Shown piece by piece: positions 7,548-15,446 of a DNA stretch of 28,718 nt. The notes below the pieces were generated by a model. That model made no database searches and had not been told where the DNA came from. It worked only from the letters and a program-made list of their open reading frames with translations. Positions within the stretch are counted from its first letter, which is position 1, and the number at the start of each line of letters is the position of its first letter. The stretch spans positions 1 through 28,718 of the forward strand of contig QMME01000006.1 in the NCBI GenBank assembly GCA_003647095.1. The letters run 5' to 3'. Position numbers and translations under genes: made by a program. This stretch comes from Deltaproteobacteria bacterium. GTDB taxonomy: Bacteria; Myxococcota; B64-G9.

Positions 7548-8207
7548 ATGGCCGGCGGCGACAGCGCCAAGTACAACAATCGCAAGGTGTTGGTAGTGGA
7601 CGACGAGGAAGTGGTGCGCGTCCTGTTCGAGAACCTGCTGGTCGAGGAGGGCCTGGAGTACCTGCCGGCCGCCGACGCTGCCAGCGCGGTGGAGATCGTC
7701 GACAGCCAGCAACCGGCTCTGGTCCTGGTGGACAAGAACCTGCCCGATCGTTCCGGGCTCGATCTCATCGCCGAGCTCAAGGGCCGCCATCCCCAGGTGG
7801 AGTTCATCATGATCACCGGCTACGCCTCCCTGGACTCCGCCGTCAAGGCCCTGGAACTGGGGGCCTTCTCCTACCTGACCAAGCCCTTCGACGACATCGC
7901 GGTGGTGCTGGATCGCATCCACGCCGCCCTGGACGTGGCCCACCTGCGCCAGGAGACCGGCCGCTTGCGCCAGCGCCTGGAGGACCTGGCCAGCTCCGGC
8001 CAGCAACAGCCGCGGGCCGGCAGCCGCTCCTCGGCGCGGCTGCTGGACCAGGTGCTGTACACCATCTCCCTGCTGGAGTCCTTCCGGCAGAAGCGCGACC
8101 AGCCCCCGCAGGCCGCCGGCTGGGCACGCACCGTCGACACCCTGGAAGACGCCGCCGCCCAGCTGCGCCGGGCCGTGGAGTCCGAGCAAGACCCGGGAGA
8201 GCAGTGA
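7548..8207 (+). CDS. Response regulator, single receiver domain with helical tail
   Basis: 219 residues starting at ATG 7548, with GGAGAGGG ending 2-3 nt upstream. The frame is open further upstream but that part runs through the direct repeat. Residues 12-130 are a CheY-like receiver with an intact active site: acidic pair D18/D19, phospho-acceptor D62 (VDKNLPDRSG), T90 and K112 (LTKPFD). Residues 131-219 are helical and charged, without a recognisable DNA-binding or enzymatic output domain. The protein probably acts by protein contact or as a relay. It ends 2 nt before the glycerol kinase ATG, so the two are likely co-transcribed. No histidine kinase is in the window. Confidence 0.9.
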   Translation: MAGGDSAKYNNRKVLVVDDEEVVRVLFENLLVEEGLEYLPAADAASAVEIVDSQQPALVLVDKNLPDRSGLDLIAELKGRHPQVEFIMITGYASLDSAVKALELGAFSYLTKPFDDIAVVLDRIHAALDVAHLRQETGRLRQRLEDLASSGQQQPRAGSRSSARLLDQVLYTISLLESFRQKRDQPPQAAGWARTVDTLEDAAAQLRRAVESEQDPGEQ

Positions 8208-8209
8208 TC

Positions 8210-9694
8210 ATGAAAGCGAACTACCTGCTGGCCATTGACCAGGGAACCACCGGCACCACGGCCGCCCTGTTCGACGAGCAGGCCGGCCTGCGGGCCAAGG
8301 TAAACCGCGAGTTCCGGCAGATCTTCCCCCGCCCCGGCTGGGTGGAACACGACCTGGAAGACATCTGGAAGTCGGTGTTGCAGGCCGTTGCCGCGGTGCT
8401 CGAGCAGGCCGCCGTCGACGGCGGCCACATCGCCGCCATCGGCATCACCAACCAGCGGGAGACCACCGGGGTGTGGGATGCCCGCAGCGGCCAGCCCCTG
8501 CACAACGCCATCGTCTGGCAGTGTCGCCGCACCGCCGACATCTGCGCCGAGCTGCGCCGGCAGGGGCACGAGGAGACCTTCCGCCACAAGACCGGCCTGG
8601 TGCTGGACCCCTACTTCTCGGGGACCAAGCTGCACTGGCTGTTGCAGAACGACGAGCGGCTGGCCCGGGCGGCGGCTGCCGGGCAGGCCCGCTTCGGCAC
8701 CATCGACAGCTTCCTGGCCTGGCGCCTGACCGCCGGCCAGGCCCACGTGACCGACGTCTCCAACGCCTCGCGCACCCTGCTGATGAACCTCGACACCCTG
8801 GACTGGGACGAGCAGCTGCTCGACATCCTGGGAGTGCCGGCCAGCATGCTGCCGCGCATCGTCTCCAGCTCGGAGGTGTTGGGCCGCACCAGCGGCGTAC
8901 CCGGCCTGCCCGACGGCATTCCCGTCTGCGGCCTGGCGGGCGACCAGCAGGCGGCCCTGTTCGGCCAGGCCTGCTTCGCCCCCGGCAGCGTCAAGTGCAC
9001 CTACGGCACCGGGGCCTTCGTGCTCATGAACACCGGCGCCCGGCCGGTGCGCTCCAGCCACGGCCTGCTCACCACCGTGGGCTGGCGCCTCGGAAGTGAA
9101 GTGGTCTACGCGCTGGAGGGCAGCGTCTTCATCGCCGGCGCGGCCGTGCAGTGGCTGCGCGACGGGCTGGGCCTGATCGAGAAATCGGCGGACGTCGGTC
9201 CCCTGGCCGCGCAGGTGGAATCCAGCGAGGGGGTGGTGTTCGTGCCCGCCCTGGTGGGGCTGGGCGCCCCGCGCTGGAACCCGCAGGCGCGCGGCCTGAT
9301 CAGCGGCCTGACCCGGGGCACTACCGCCGCCCACCTGGCCCGGGCCACCCTGGAGGGGATCGCCCTGCAGGTGCGCGACGTCGTCGAGGCCATGCGCCGG
9401 GACGCCGGCGGGCGGCTGCAGGTGCTGCGTGCCGACGGGGGCGCGGCCGCCAACGACCTGCTGCTGCAGTTCCAGGCCGACATCCTCGGGGTGCGCATGG
9501 ACCGGCCCCGGGTGATCGAGACCACCGCCCTGGGCGCGGCCATGCTGGCCGGGCTGGCAGCCGGGATATGGCCAGACCTGGACACCCTGGCCCGCAGCTG
9601 GCAGGTGGAACGTTCCTTCACCCCGAGCATGCCCGAGCAGCAGGTGGCCGAGCACATCGCCCGCTGGGAAGCGGCGCTCGAGAAGCTGGCCTGA
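8210..9694 (+). CDS. glpK: Glycerol kinase
   Basis: 494 residues, the usual length for GlpK, an FGGY-family kinase that converts glycerol and ATP to sn-glycerol 3-phosphate in the cytoplasm. The N-terminal phosphate-binding motif DQGTTGTT begins at residue 10. The substrate-contacting blocks ITNQRETT, IVWQCRRT, LDPYFSGTKL and GLAGDQQAALFGQ are all present, as are the C-terminal 'GLGAPRWNPQARG' and 'ADGGAAANDLLLQFQADILG' blocks that separate GlpK from xylulokinase. The start ATG is preceded by GGGAGA at about 9 nt; a GTG two codons earlier is an alternative. It lies 2 nt after the response-regulator gene. No glpF or glpD is nearby, so the pairing with a regulator rather than a glp operon is unusual. 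Confidence 0.96.
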   Translation: MKANYLLAIDQGTTGTTAALFDEQAGLRAKVNREFRQIFPRPGWVEHDLEDIWKSVLQAVAAVLEQAAVDGGHIAAIGITNQRETTGVWDARSGQPLHNAIVWQCRRTADICAELRRQGHEETFRHKTGLVLDPYFSGTKLHWLLQNDERLARAAAAGQARFGTIDSFLAWRLTAGQAHVTDVSNASRTLLMNLDTLDWDEQLLDILGVPASMLPRIVSSSEVLGRTSGVPGLPDGIPVCGLAGDQQAALFGQACFAPGSVKCTYGTGAFVLMNTGARPVRSSHGLLTTVGWRLGSEVVYALEGSVFIAGAAVQWLRDGLGLIEKSADVGPLAAQVESSEGVVFVPALVGLGAPRWNPQARGLISGLTRGTTAAHLARATLEGIALQVRDVVEAMRRDAGGRLQVLRADGGAAANDLLLQFQADILGVRMDRPRVIETTALGAAMLAGLAAGIWPDLDTLARSWQVERSFTPSMPEQQVAEHIARWEAALEKLA

Positions 9695-9712
9695 GCAGAC
9701 CATGGCTGGAAC

Positions 9713-11419
9713 ATGACCGGCGCCGGGTTCCAACCACAGCAGTTCGGCAAGTACGTGCTTACCGAGCGTATCGGTGCCGGCGGCATGGCCGAGATCTTCC
9801 GGGCCACCGCCTTCGGGGTGGAGGGGTTCACCAAGCAGGTGTGCATCAAGCGCATCCTGCCCACCCTGACCAGCGACGAGACCTTCATCCGCATGTTCGT
9901 CGACGAGGCCAAGATCGCGGTCAACCTGCACCACGCCAACATCGTGCAGGTGTTCGACCTGGGGCGCATCGGCGAGCACTACTTCATCGCCATGGAGCTG
10001 GTGGCGGGCCGCGACCTGCTGGCCATCATCAACCGCTGCCGCAAGTTGCGCCGCCGCCTTCCCGCCCCGCTGGTGCTGCAGATCATCGCCGAGGTGTGCC
10101 GCGGGCTGGACTACGCCCATCGCTGCAAGGTGGAGGGCCGCCCGGCGGGGATCATTCACCGCGACGTCAGCCCCTCCAACATCCTGGTCTCCTGGGAAGG
10201 CGACGTCAAGGTGGCCGACTTCGGCATCGCCAAGGCCGCTCACAAGGAGCAGAAGACGGCCACCGGCACCCTCAAGGGCAAGTACGGTTACATGTCGCCC
10301 GAGCAGGTGCAGGGTCAGCCCATCGATCACCGCTCGGATATCTTCGCCGCCGGGGTGCTGCTGTGGGAATCGCTGGTGGCCCGGCGCCTGTTCAAGGGCG
10401 AGACCGACCTGGAGACGTTGGAGATGGTGCGGGCGGCGCGGGTACCCCAGCTGCCCTCGCAGTTGAACAAGGCCATCCCCCAGCGGGTGGACGGCATCGT
10501 GAAACGGGCCCTCGCCCTGCATCCCCAGGATCGTTACCAGACGGCCGCCGAGATGGCCGGTGACCTGGCCGATGCCCTCTACGAGATGGGGCAACGAGCC
10601 GACGCCGGGCGCCTGGCCGCCTTCATGAAGGAGATCTTCGCCCGCGAGATCGCCGACGAGGAACGCCGCGAGCGCGATCGCTCCAGCCCCAGCCTGCCGG
10701 CGCTGCCGCCGCAGATGGGTCCACCCACACCCACCGGGCCGGCCACGCGCCTGGACCTGCCCCCGGGCGCCAGCCCGCAGCCGCCGGCCCGGCGTGGGCT
10801 GTCGCCCCTGGCCCTGGGAGTGATCGGCAGCGGACTGATCATCCTGGCCGGGGCGGTGGTGGTGCTGGTCTACTGGCTGGCCAACCGCCCCCAGCCCGCG
10901 CCGGCACCGCTCGATGCCGGGATAACGGTTCCCCGGCCACCGCCGGTGGCGAAGAAGAAGGCCGTCCTGCTCGTCGACTCCCGCCCGCCCGGCGCCGCGG
11001 TGTACCTGGACGGGCAGGCCACCTGGAAGCGTACCCCGGCCCGCCTGGAGGGACTGGCCGGCGGCCGCCACCGGGTGCGGCTGGAACTGGAGGGTTACCG
11101 CTCCTGGAGCCGGCAGGTGGACCTGGAGGAGGCCGAGAAGATGGCCCTGGAAGCCGAGATGGTGCGCCGGCCCCGGCGGCCGCCGGTACGCCCGGCGGTG
11201 AAGACCGGCACCCTGAACGTCAACGCCGTGCCGGTATGGGCCTGGGTATACATCGACGGGCACAAACAACCCCGGCCCACGCCGCTTTACAACATCAAGC
11301 TCAAGGCCGGCCGCCACCGCATTCGCCTGGAAAACCCCCGGCTCAAGCTTTCGGTCACCCGCCAGGTGAACATCCTGCCCGGCAAGAAGTTGGATCTGGT
11401 GGTGGAGATGAAGAAGTAG
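9713..11419 (+). CDS. Membrane Ser/Thr protein kinase with two PEGA repeats
   Basis: 568 residues. Residues 13-295 are a eukaryotic-type kinase domain: Gly-rich loop GAGGMAEIF (21-29), ATP-anchoring K46, helix-C E65, HRD at 149-151, N156, DFG at 169-171 and SPE at 195-197. The catalytic loop reads HRDVSPSN rather than HRDLKPxN, the variant common in myxobacterial kinases. A Pro-rich linker (324-362) leads to one membrane helix (about 364-389). Outside the membrane are two PEGA-like repeats (about 418-483 and 498-566), each with a 'V/A-Y-I/L-DG' core and a 'GRHR-[VI]-RLE' strand. The topology is cytosolic kinase, periplasmic sensor. It starts 18 nt after glpK and leads into the signal-peptidase-like and flavoprotein genes. 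Substrates are unknown. Confidence 0.93.
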   Translation: MTGAGFQPQQFGKYVLTERIGAGGMAEIFRATAFGVEGFTKQVCIKRILPTLTSDETFIRMFVDEAKIAVNLHHANIVQVFDLGRIGEHYFIAMELVAGRDLLAIINRCRKLRRRLPAPLVLQIIAEVCRGLDYAHRCKVEGRPAGIIHRDVSPSNILVSWEGDVKVADFGIAKAAHKEQKTATGTLKGKYGYMSPEQVQGQPIDHRSDIFAAGVLLWESLVARRLFKGETDLETLEMVRAARVPQLPSQLNKAIPQRVDGIVKRALALHPQDRYQTAAEMAGDLADALYEMGQRADAGRLAAFMKEIFAREIADEERRERDRSSPSLPALPPQMGPPTPTGPATRLDLPPGASPQPPARRGLSPLALGVIGSGLIILAGAVVVLVYWLANRPQPAPAPLDAGITVPRPPPVAKKKAVLLVDSRPPGAAVYLDGQATWKRTPARLEGLAGGRHRVRLELEGYRSWSRQVDLEEAEKMALEAEMVRRPRRPPVRPAVKTGTLNVNAVPVWAWVYIDGHKQPRPTPLYNIKLKAGRHRIRLENPRLKLSVTRQVNILPGKKLDLVVEMKK

Positions 11420-11446
11420 GCGCCGGATCGGCACCGGGAGACGCTC

Positions 11447-12379
11447 ATGGAAAAGAAACGCACGCCGCTGATCGCCTTGCTGCTGGGCTTGCTGGCACCC
11501 GGGCTGGGACAGCTGTACTGCGGGCGGCTGCTGGCGGCGCTGTCGTTTTTCCTGCTGGCGATGAGCGGCTGGCTGGCCTTCTGGTTGACCTTCGGACTGG
11601 GCGGGAGCAGCCTGGCGACGGCGTTGTGGGTCTTTGCCTTGCTGGCCGCGGCCGGCTGGCTGGGAGGCATGGGGCATGCCCTGCTGGCCGCTTCCCGGGC
11701 CGGCGACGGCTACCGCATACGCTGGTACAACACCCCCAGCGTCTACCTGCTGGCCTGGCTGGCCGGCCTGGTGCTGCCCAACTGGGGCCTGGTGCGCCTG
11801 GTGCGCGGCAACCTGCTCACCACCGTGGTGCTGGTCGCCGACACCATGAGACCAACCTTGCTGCCCGGCGACGCGGTGGTGCTCGACCTGCGGGCAGCCA
11901 CCCGCGAGCGGCTGGAACGCGGGGCCCTGGTGGTGGTGCGGGATCGGCACCACGGCAACGAGCTGCGCGTGCTGCGCCTGGTGGGCCTGCCCGGGGAGCG
12001 GGTGCGGCTGCTGGCCGACGGCCTGGAGATAGAGGGCCGGAAACTGCCTTTCCAGGGCCTGGCGGAAGAGGCCTATGCCCGGCGCGGTGCCGGCGGCGAC
12101 ATCGAGCAACGACCGGTGCTGCGGGCCGAGTGCCGGCTGGAGGGTTCCAGCCACCAGCTGTTGCTGGAGCGCGACCCGGCCCGGCGACGCACCGGCGACT
12201 GGCAGGTGGGCCCGGGGCAGGTGCTGCTGCTGGGAGACAACCTCACCGAGGCCCAGGCGCTCGCCGCCCGGCCGCTGGAACGCTCGGCCTTGATGGGCAA
12301 GGTGCTGCTGGTGCGCTTTTCCCGCGATCCGCTCACCGGGCGCTGGCGCCGGGAACGGCGGCGGCTGGCCGTGCACTGA
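11447..12379 (+). CDS. Signal peptidase I-fold membrane protein lacking both catalytic residues
   Basis: 310 residues. The first ~120 are hydrophobic, with about four membrane segments and the motif APGLGQLYCGR (17-27). The rest aligns with S26 signal peptidase boxes: ADTMRPTLLPGD (131-142) for the S-M-x-P-T-L box, LRLVGLPGERV (176-186) for the K-R-x-x-G-L-P-G-D box, and LLGDNLTEAQALAARPL for the G-D-N box, then 'MGKVLLVRF'. The nucleophile Ser is replaced by T133 and the general-base Lys by L176, so normal peptidase activity is unlikely. The DNA around both sites is unambiguous and the frame is intact. It follows the PEGA kinase by 27 nt and precedes the flavoprotein by 11 nt. It may be a pseudo-enzyme that binds rather than cuts exported proteins; that is inference. 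Confidence 0.8.
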   Translation: MEKKRTPLIALLLGLLAPGLGQLYCGRLLAALSFFLLAMSGWLAFWLTFGLGGSSLATALWVFALLAAAGWLGGMGHALLAASRAGDGYRIRWYNTPSVYLLAWLAGLVLPNWGLVRLVRGNLLTTVVLVADTMRPTLLPGDAVVLDLRAATRERLERGALVVVRDRHHGNELRVLRLVGLPGERVRLLADGLEIEGRKLPFQGLAEEAYARRGAGGDIEQRPVLRAECRLEGSSHQLLLERDPARRRTGDWQVGPGQVLLLGDNLTEAQALAARPLERSALMGKVLLVRFSRDPLTGRWRRERRRLAVH

Positions 12380-12390
12380 GGGAGGAGACC

Positions 12391-13119
12391 ATGGATATCT
12401 TCGCCGTCAACGCCAGCCCCACCATGCGCCGGGGTATGACCCATCGCCTGCTGGAGCTGGTACTGGAAGGGGCCCGGGCCGGCGGTGCCACGGTGGAGAG
12501 CGTGTTCTTGCAGAAGCAGCAGATCTCTCCCTGCCTGGGCTGCCTCAAGTGCTGGGTGGCGCACCCCGGCCGCTGCGTCCAGGATGACGACATGACCCGG
12601 CTGCGCCAGCGCTTCGCCGCCGCCGACCTGTTCCTGCTGGCGGCACCGGTGTACGTGGACGGCTTCTGCGCCCAGGCCAAGACCTTCCTGGATCGACTCA
12701 TTCCCCTGGTGGACCCGCACTTCGAGCTGGTAGACGGCCACTGCCGGCACAAGATGCTGCTGGAGCGGGTGCCGGCCATCGGGCTGGTGAGCGTCTGCGG
12801 CTTCAGCGAACTCGACAACCTGGACCTGGTGGTGGAGCACACCCGGCGCATGTGCCGCAACCTGCACACCCGCTATGCCGGGGCGGTGCTGCGCCCGGCC
12901 AGCCGGGTACTGACCATGAAGCAGGCCCTGCCCGAGAAGGTGGCCGCGGTGGAGCGGGCGGCGCGCCGGGCCGGACGCGAGCTGGCCGAGCGGGGTGAAG
13001 TCAGCACGGCCACGGCCGGGGAGGTGGCCCAGCCGTTCTTCCCCGTCGATCTCTACGTCGACGGGGCCAACCTGTTCTGGGACCGCTGCCTCGAGAAGAA
13101 ACGCTTTCCCCCGGAATGA
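12391..13119 (+). CDS. Flavodoxin-fold NAD(P)H-dependent FMN reductase, possibly an iron-sulfur flavoprotein
   Basis: 242 residues with a strong GGAGGAG ribosome-binding site 3-4 nt before the ATG. The flavin phosphate loop is NASPTMRRGMTHR (residues 7-19), and the APVYVDGFCAQAKTFLDR block (about 84-101) contacts the isoalloxazine ring in this family. Cysteines at 48, 51, 54 and 62 form C-x2-C-x2-C-x7-C, the spacing that binds a 4Fe-4S cluster in archaeal and bacterial iron-sulfur flavoproteins. Related NADPH-dependent FMN reductases carry similar cysteines without a proven cluster. The C-terminal ~40 residues look like an extension. It is the last gene of the kinase operon and convergent with aconitase. 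Electron donor and acceptor are unknown. Confidence 0.85.
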   Translation: MDIFAVNASPTMRRGMTHRLLELVLEGARAGGATVESVFLQKQQISPCLGCLKCWVAHPGRCVQDDDMTRLRQRFAAADLFLLAAPVYVDGFCAQAKTFLDRLIPLVDPHFELVDGHCRHKMLLERVPAIGLVSVCGFSELDNLDLVVEHTRRMCRNLHTRYAGAVLRPASRVLTMKQALPEKVAAVERAARRAGRELAERGEVSTATAGEVAQPFFPVDLYVDGANLFWDRCLEKKRFPPE

Positions 13120-13200
13120 AACGCGGTTGCCCGACTCCGGGACTGCCCGTGGGTCGCTACGGCGCTCGCCGCGGGTGCCACCGGAAAACCGGCTGCAGTT

Positions 13201-13226
13201 CCGACGTTGCCAAAAAGCAACGTCGG
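13201..13226. terminator. Strong hairpin downstream of the FMN reductase gene
   Basis: CCGACGTTGC (13201-13210) and GCAACGTCGG (13217-13226) form a perfect 10-bp stem around the loop CAAAAA, and one more T-A pair extends it. It lies about 80 bp after the flavoprotein stop in a 288-bp spacer between convergent genes. It is not followed by a clear T run, so a factor-independent terminator is possible but not proven. Confidence 0.55.
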
Positions 13227-13362
13227 AGTTTCAGGATGCCCCGGTAATGGTGCAGGGAGGCCGGAACATGCTTCGCAACATGCGGAAATTACGAAAAGTG
13301 ATTTTCCGGGCCGTTGCGCGAAGCGCTGGCGGAACTCGTCAATTCCACCAGCAAGACCAACA

Positions 13363-13390
13363 CCCTGCAGTTGCTTACGCAACTGCAGGG
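13363..13390 (-). terminator. Strong hairpin downstream of aconitase
   Basis: CCCTGCAGTTGC (13363-13374) and GCAACTGCAGGG (13379-13390) form a perfect 12-bp stem with loop TTAC. It starts 17 bp past the aconitase stop on the minus strand, and the minus-strand sequence after it is moderately T-rich (TGTTGGTCTTG). This is the best terminator candidate in the window. Confidence 0.65.
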
Positions 13391-13407
13391 CATGCCCGCC
13401 GGCCGCA

Positions 13408-15357
13408 CTACTTCCGGCACACGTAATCGCAGAGGCTGCCGCAGAGCAGGATGTCCACCTGGCGGCGGCTCAGGGAGTGCTTGAGCTTCAACTCGTAGCC
13501 CCGCCCGTGGCTGCGCACCGTCACCAGGGAGGAACGGCGCAGTTCCGCCACCAGCCAGGGCAGCTCCACGTCGTCTTCCTGGCGCAGGCGGTCGTAGTCG
13601 CGCGGGTCGATGAAGGTCAGCGGCACGATGCCGTGGTGGATGAGGTTGGACAGGTGAATGCGCTCGAAGCTCTTGGCCATGATCACCCGCACCCCCAGGT
13701 GGCGGGGGCACATGGCGGCGTGCTCGCGGCTGGAGCCGGCCCCGTAGCCCTGGCCGGCCACCAGCACGTTGGCCAGGCCGCGCTTCTGGATGTCCTTGGC
13801 ACGGTGCACGAAGCGGGGATCGATGCCCTTGAAGGTGTGCCAGGCGTACTCCTGGACGTTGGAACGGAACTTCAGGTAGGGACCGGCCGGGAGGATGTGA
13901 TCGGTGGTCACCTGGTCGCCCAGCTTCAGGGTGATCACCCCCTCCAGGCTGGTGGGCAGGGGCTCGGACCGCGGTGGATCGATGATGTTGGGACCGCGGA
14001 TGATCTCGATACGGCGCCGGCGGTTGCCGGGGGGCGGCTGCAGCAGCAGCGAATCGTCCACCGGGAAACGCCGCGGCAGGGTCAAGCGCGGCCGCTGGCG
14101 CCGCAGGTCACGCGGATCGCACAGCTGGCCGCGCAGGGCGCAGGCGGCCGCCGTCAGGGGGCTGACCAGGTAGACCTGGGCGTCACGGGTGCCGCAGCGG
14201 CCCTCGTAGTTGCGGTTGACGGTACGCACGCTGACGGTGCCGCTGGCCGGGGCGTGGCCCTGGCCGATGCAGAAGCCGCAGGCCGGCTCGGCCAGGCGGG
14301 CCCCGGCCTCCACCAGCGCCTGCAGGTAGCCGCGTTGCAACATCAGCCGCTGGGCCTGGCGGGTGGCCGGGGCCACCACCAGGTCCAGGTCGGGGGTGAT
14401 GCGCTTGCCCCGCAGCAGCAGCGCCACCTGGGCGATGTCCTCGAAGGAGCCGTTGGTGCAGCTGCCCACCGCCACCTGCTGGACCGGCAGGCCGGCCACC
14501 TGGCGCACCGGCACCGCCTTGAGTGGACTGGGAGGCAGGGCCACCATGGGTTCCACGGTGCCCAGGTCGAGGACGATCTCGTCGGCCACCTCGGCCCGGG
14601 CGGACACGTTCAGGCGCCGGTAGGCCCGGCCCCGGCCCTGCGCCACCAGCCAGCCGCGGGTTACTTCGTCCGAGGGAAACAGGCTGGTGGTCAGGCCCAG
14701 CTCGGCGCCCATGTTGGCGATGGTGGCCCGCTGCGGCACGCTCAACTGCTTGACTCCCTCGCCGCAGTATTCCAGGGCCATGCCCGTCCAGGAATGACCG
14801 GCCATCATGGACAGCAGGTGCAGCACCACGTCCTTGGCCGAGCACCAGGGGCGCAGCCGGCCGTTGAGCACCACCCGCACCACCGCCGGGCAGATCATGT
14901 AGTGGGGCACGCCGGTCATGGCCACCGCCAGTTCCAGGCCGCCGGTGCCGATGGCCAGCATGCCCAGCCCTCCCATGGTCACCACGTGGCTGTCGGCACC
15001 CAGCAGCAGCCGTCCCGGTTCGGCGAAGCGTTCCAGGTGGACCTGGTGGCCGATGCCGTTGCCGGGCCGGGAGAAGATCAGGCCGTAGTGGGCGCAGGCG
15101 CTTTTCAGGAAGGTGTGGTCGTCGGCGTTTTCGGGGCCGCCGTCACCCAGGGTGTTGTGGTCGACGTAGCAGACGGCCAGCTTGCCCTTGAGGCGGGGGG
15201 GATTGAGCCGCTGCAGGTGCAGAAACACCATGGTGCCGGTGCCGTCCTGCACCAGCAACTGGTCGGCCCGGACGCCGATCTCGGCCCCCGGGCGCAGGCT
15301 TCCATGAGCCAGGTTGCGGGACAGTATCTGGTAGACGGCATTTTGCGCGCCAGCCAT
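13408..15357 (-). CDS. Aconitate hydratase, Aquifex type
   Basis: 649 residues, matching the short (~650 aa) aconitase group that is distinct from AcnA and AcnB. It interconverts citrate and isocitrate through a 4Fe-4S cluster in the TCA cycle. The cluster ligands are C300 (VGSCTNGS), C360 and C363 (CGFCIGQGHAP). The N-terminal pattern VQDGTGTM, VDHNTL and GADSHVVTMGGLG is intact. The swivel domain is at the C-terminus, with GDQVTTDHILPAG and GQGYGAGSSREHAA, where the conserved Ser-Arg helps bind substrate. The start ATG at 15357 follows GAGAGG at about 6 nt; the longer open frame upstream belongs to shadow sequence. The FadL-type gene lies upstream on the same strand with an 89-bp gap containing a hairpin. 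Other hydrolyases of the family (homoaconitase, IPM isomerase) fit less well. Confidence 0.92.
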   Translation of the reverse strand: MAGAQNAVYQILSRNLAHGSLRPGAEIGVRADQLLVQDGTGTMVFLHLQRLNPPRLKGKLAVCYVDHNTLGDGGPENADDHTFLKSACAHYGLIFSRPGNGIGHQVHLERFAEPGRLLLGADSHVVTMGGLGMLAIGTGGLELAVAMTGVPHYMICPAVVRVVLNGRLRPWCSAKDVVLHLLSMMAGHSWTGMALEYCGEGVKQLSVPQRATIANMGAELGLTTSLFPSDEVTRGWLVAQGRGRAYRRLNVSARAEVADEIVLDLGTVEPMVALPPSPLKAVPVRQVAGLPVQQVAVGSCTNGSFEDIAQVALLLRGKRITPDLDLVVAPATRQAQRLMLQRGYLQALVEAGARLAEPACGFCIGQGHAPASGTVSVRTVNRNYEGRCGTRDAQVYLVSPLTAAACALRGQLCDPRDLRRQRPRLTLPRRFPVDDSLLLQPPPGNRRRRIEIIRGPNIIDPPRSEPLPTSLEGVITLKLGDQVTTDHILPAGPYLKFRSNVQEYAWHTFKGIDPRFVHRAKDIQKRGLANVLVAGQGYGAGSSREHAAMCPRHLGVRVIMAKSFERIHLSNLIHHGIVPLTFIDPRDYDRLRQEDDVELPWLVAELRRSSLVTVRSHGRGYELKLKHSLSRRQVDILLCGSLCDYVCRK

Positions 15358-15367
15358 GCGAGCCTCT

Positions 15368-15397
15368 CGGCCCTGTCGGGACCAGTGAACAGGGCCG
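15368..15397 (-). promoter_or_regulatory. Hairpin in the leader of the aconitase gene
   Basis: CGGCCCTGT (15368-15376) and ACAGGGCCG (15389-15397) form a perfect 9-bp stem with a 12-nt loop. On the minus strand it ends right at the aconitase ribosome-binding site (GAGAGG, 15363-15368). It may end fadL transcription or modulate entry into aconitase; the sequence does not decide. Confidence 0.4.
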
Positions 15398-15446
15398 CAG
15401 TCTAGCCCGCCCGGGAGGCGCGTGCAAGGGCAAATTGCCGGTGTTG

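Noticed and set aside
7871..12376. Very long open frame on the minus strand (about 1500 codons)
   Set aside because: It lies opposite glpK, the PEGA kinase and the signal-peptidase-like gene. The translation is His/Gln/Gly-rich with no domain. GC-rich coding DNA often leaves antisense frames open.
13145..13176. Imperfect hairpin around CCCGTGG and CCGCGGG
   Set aside because: Seven pairs with one wobble and a long loop; such pairings arise easily at this GC content.
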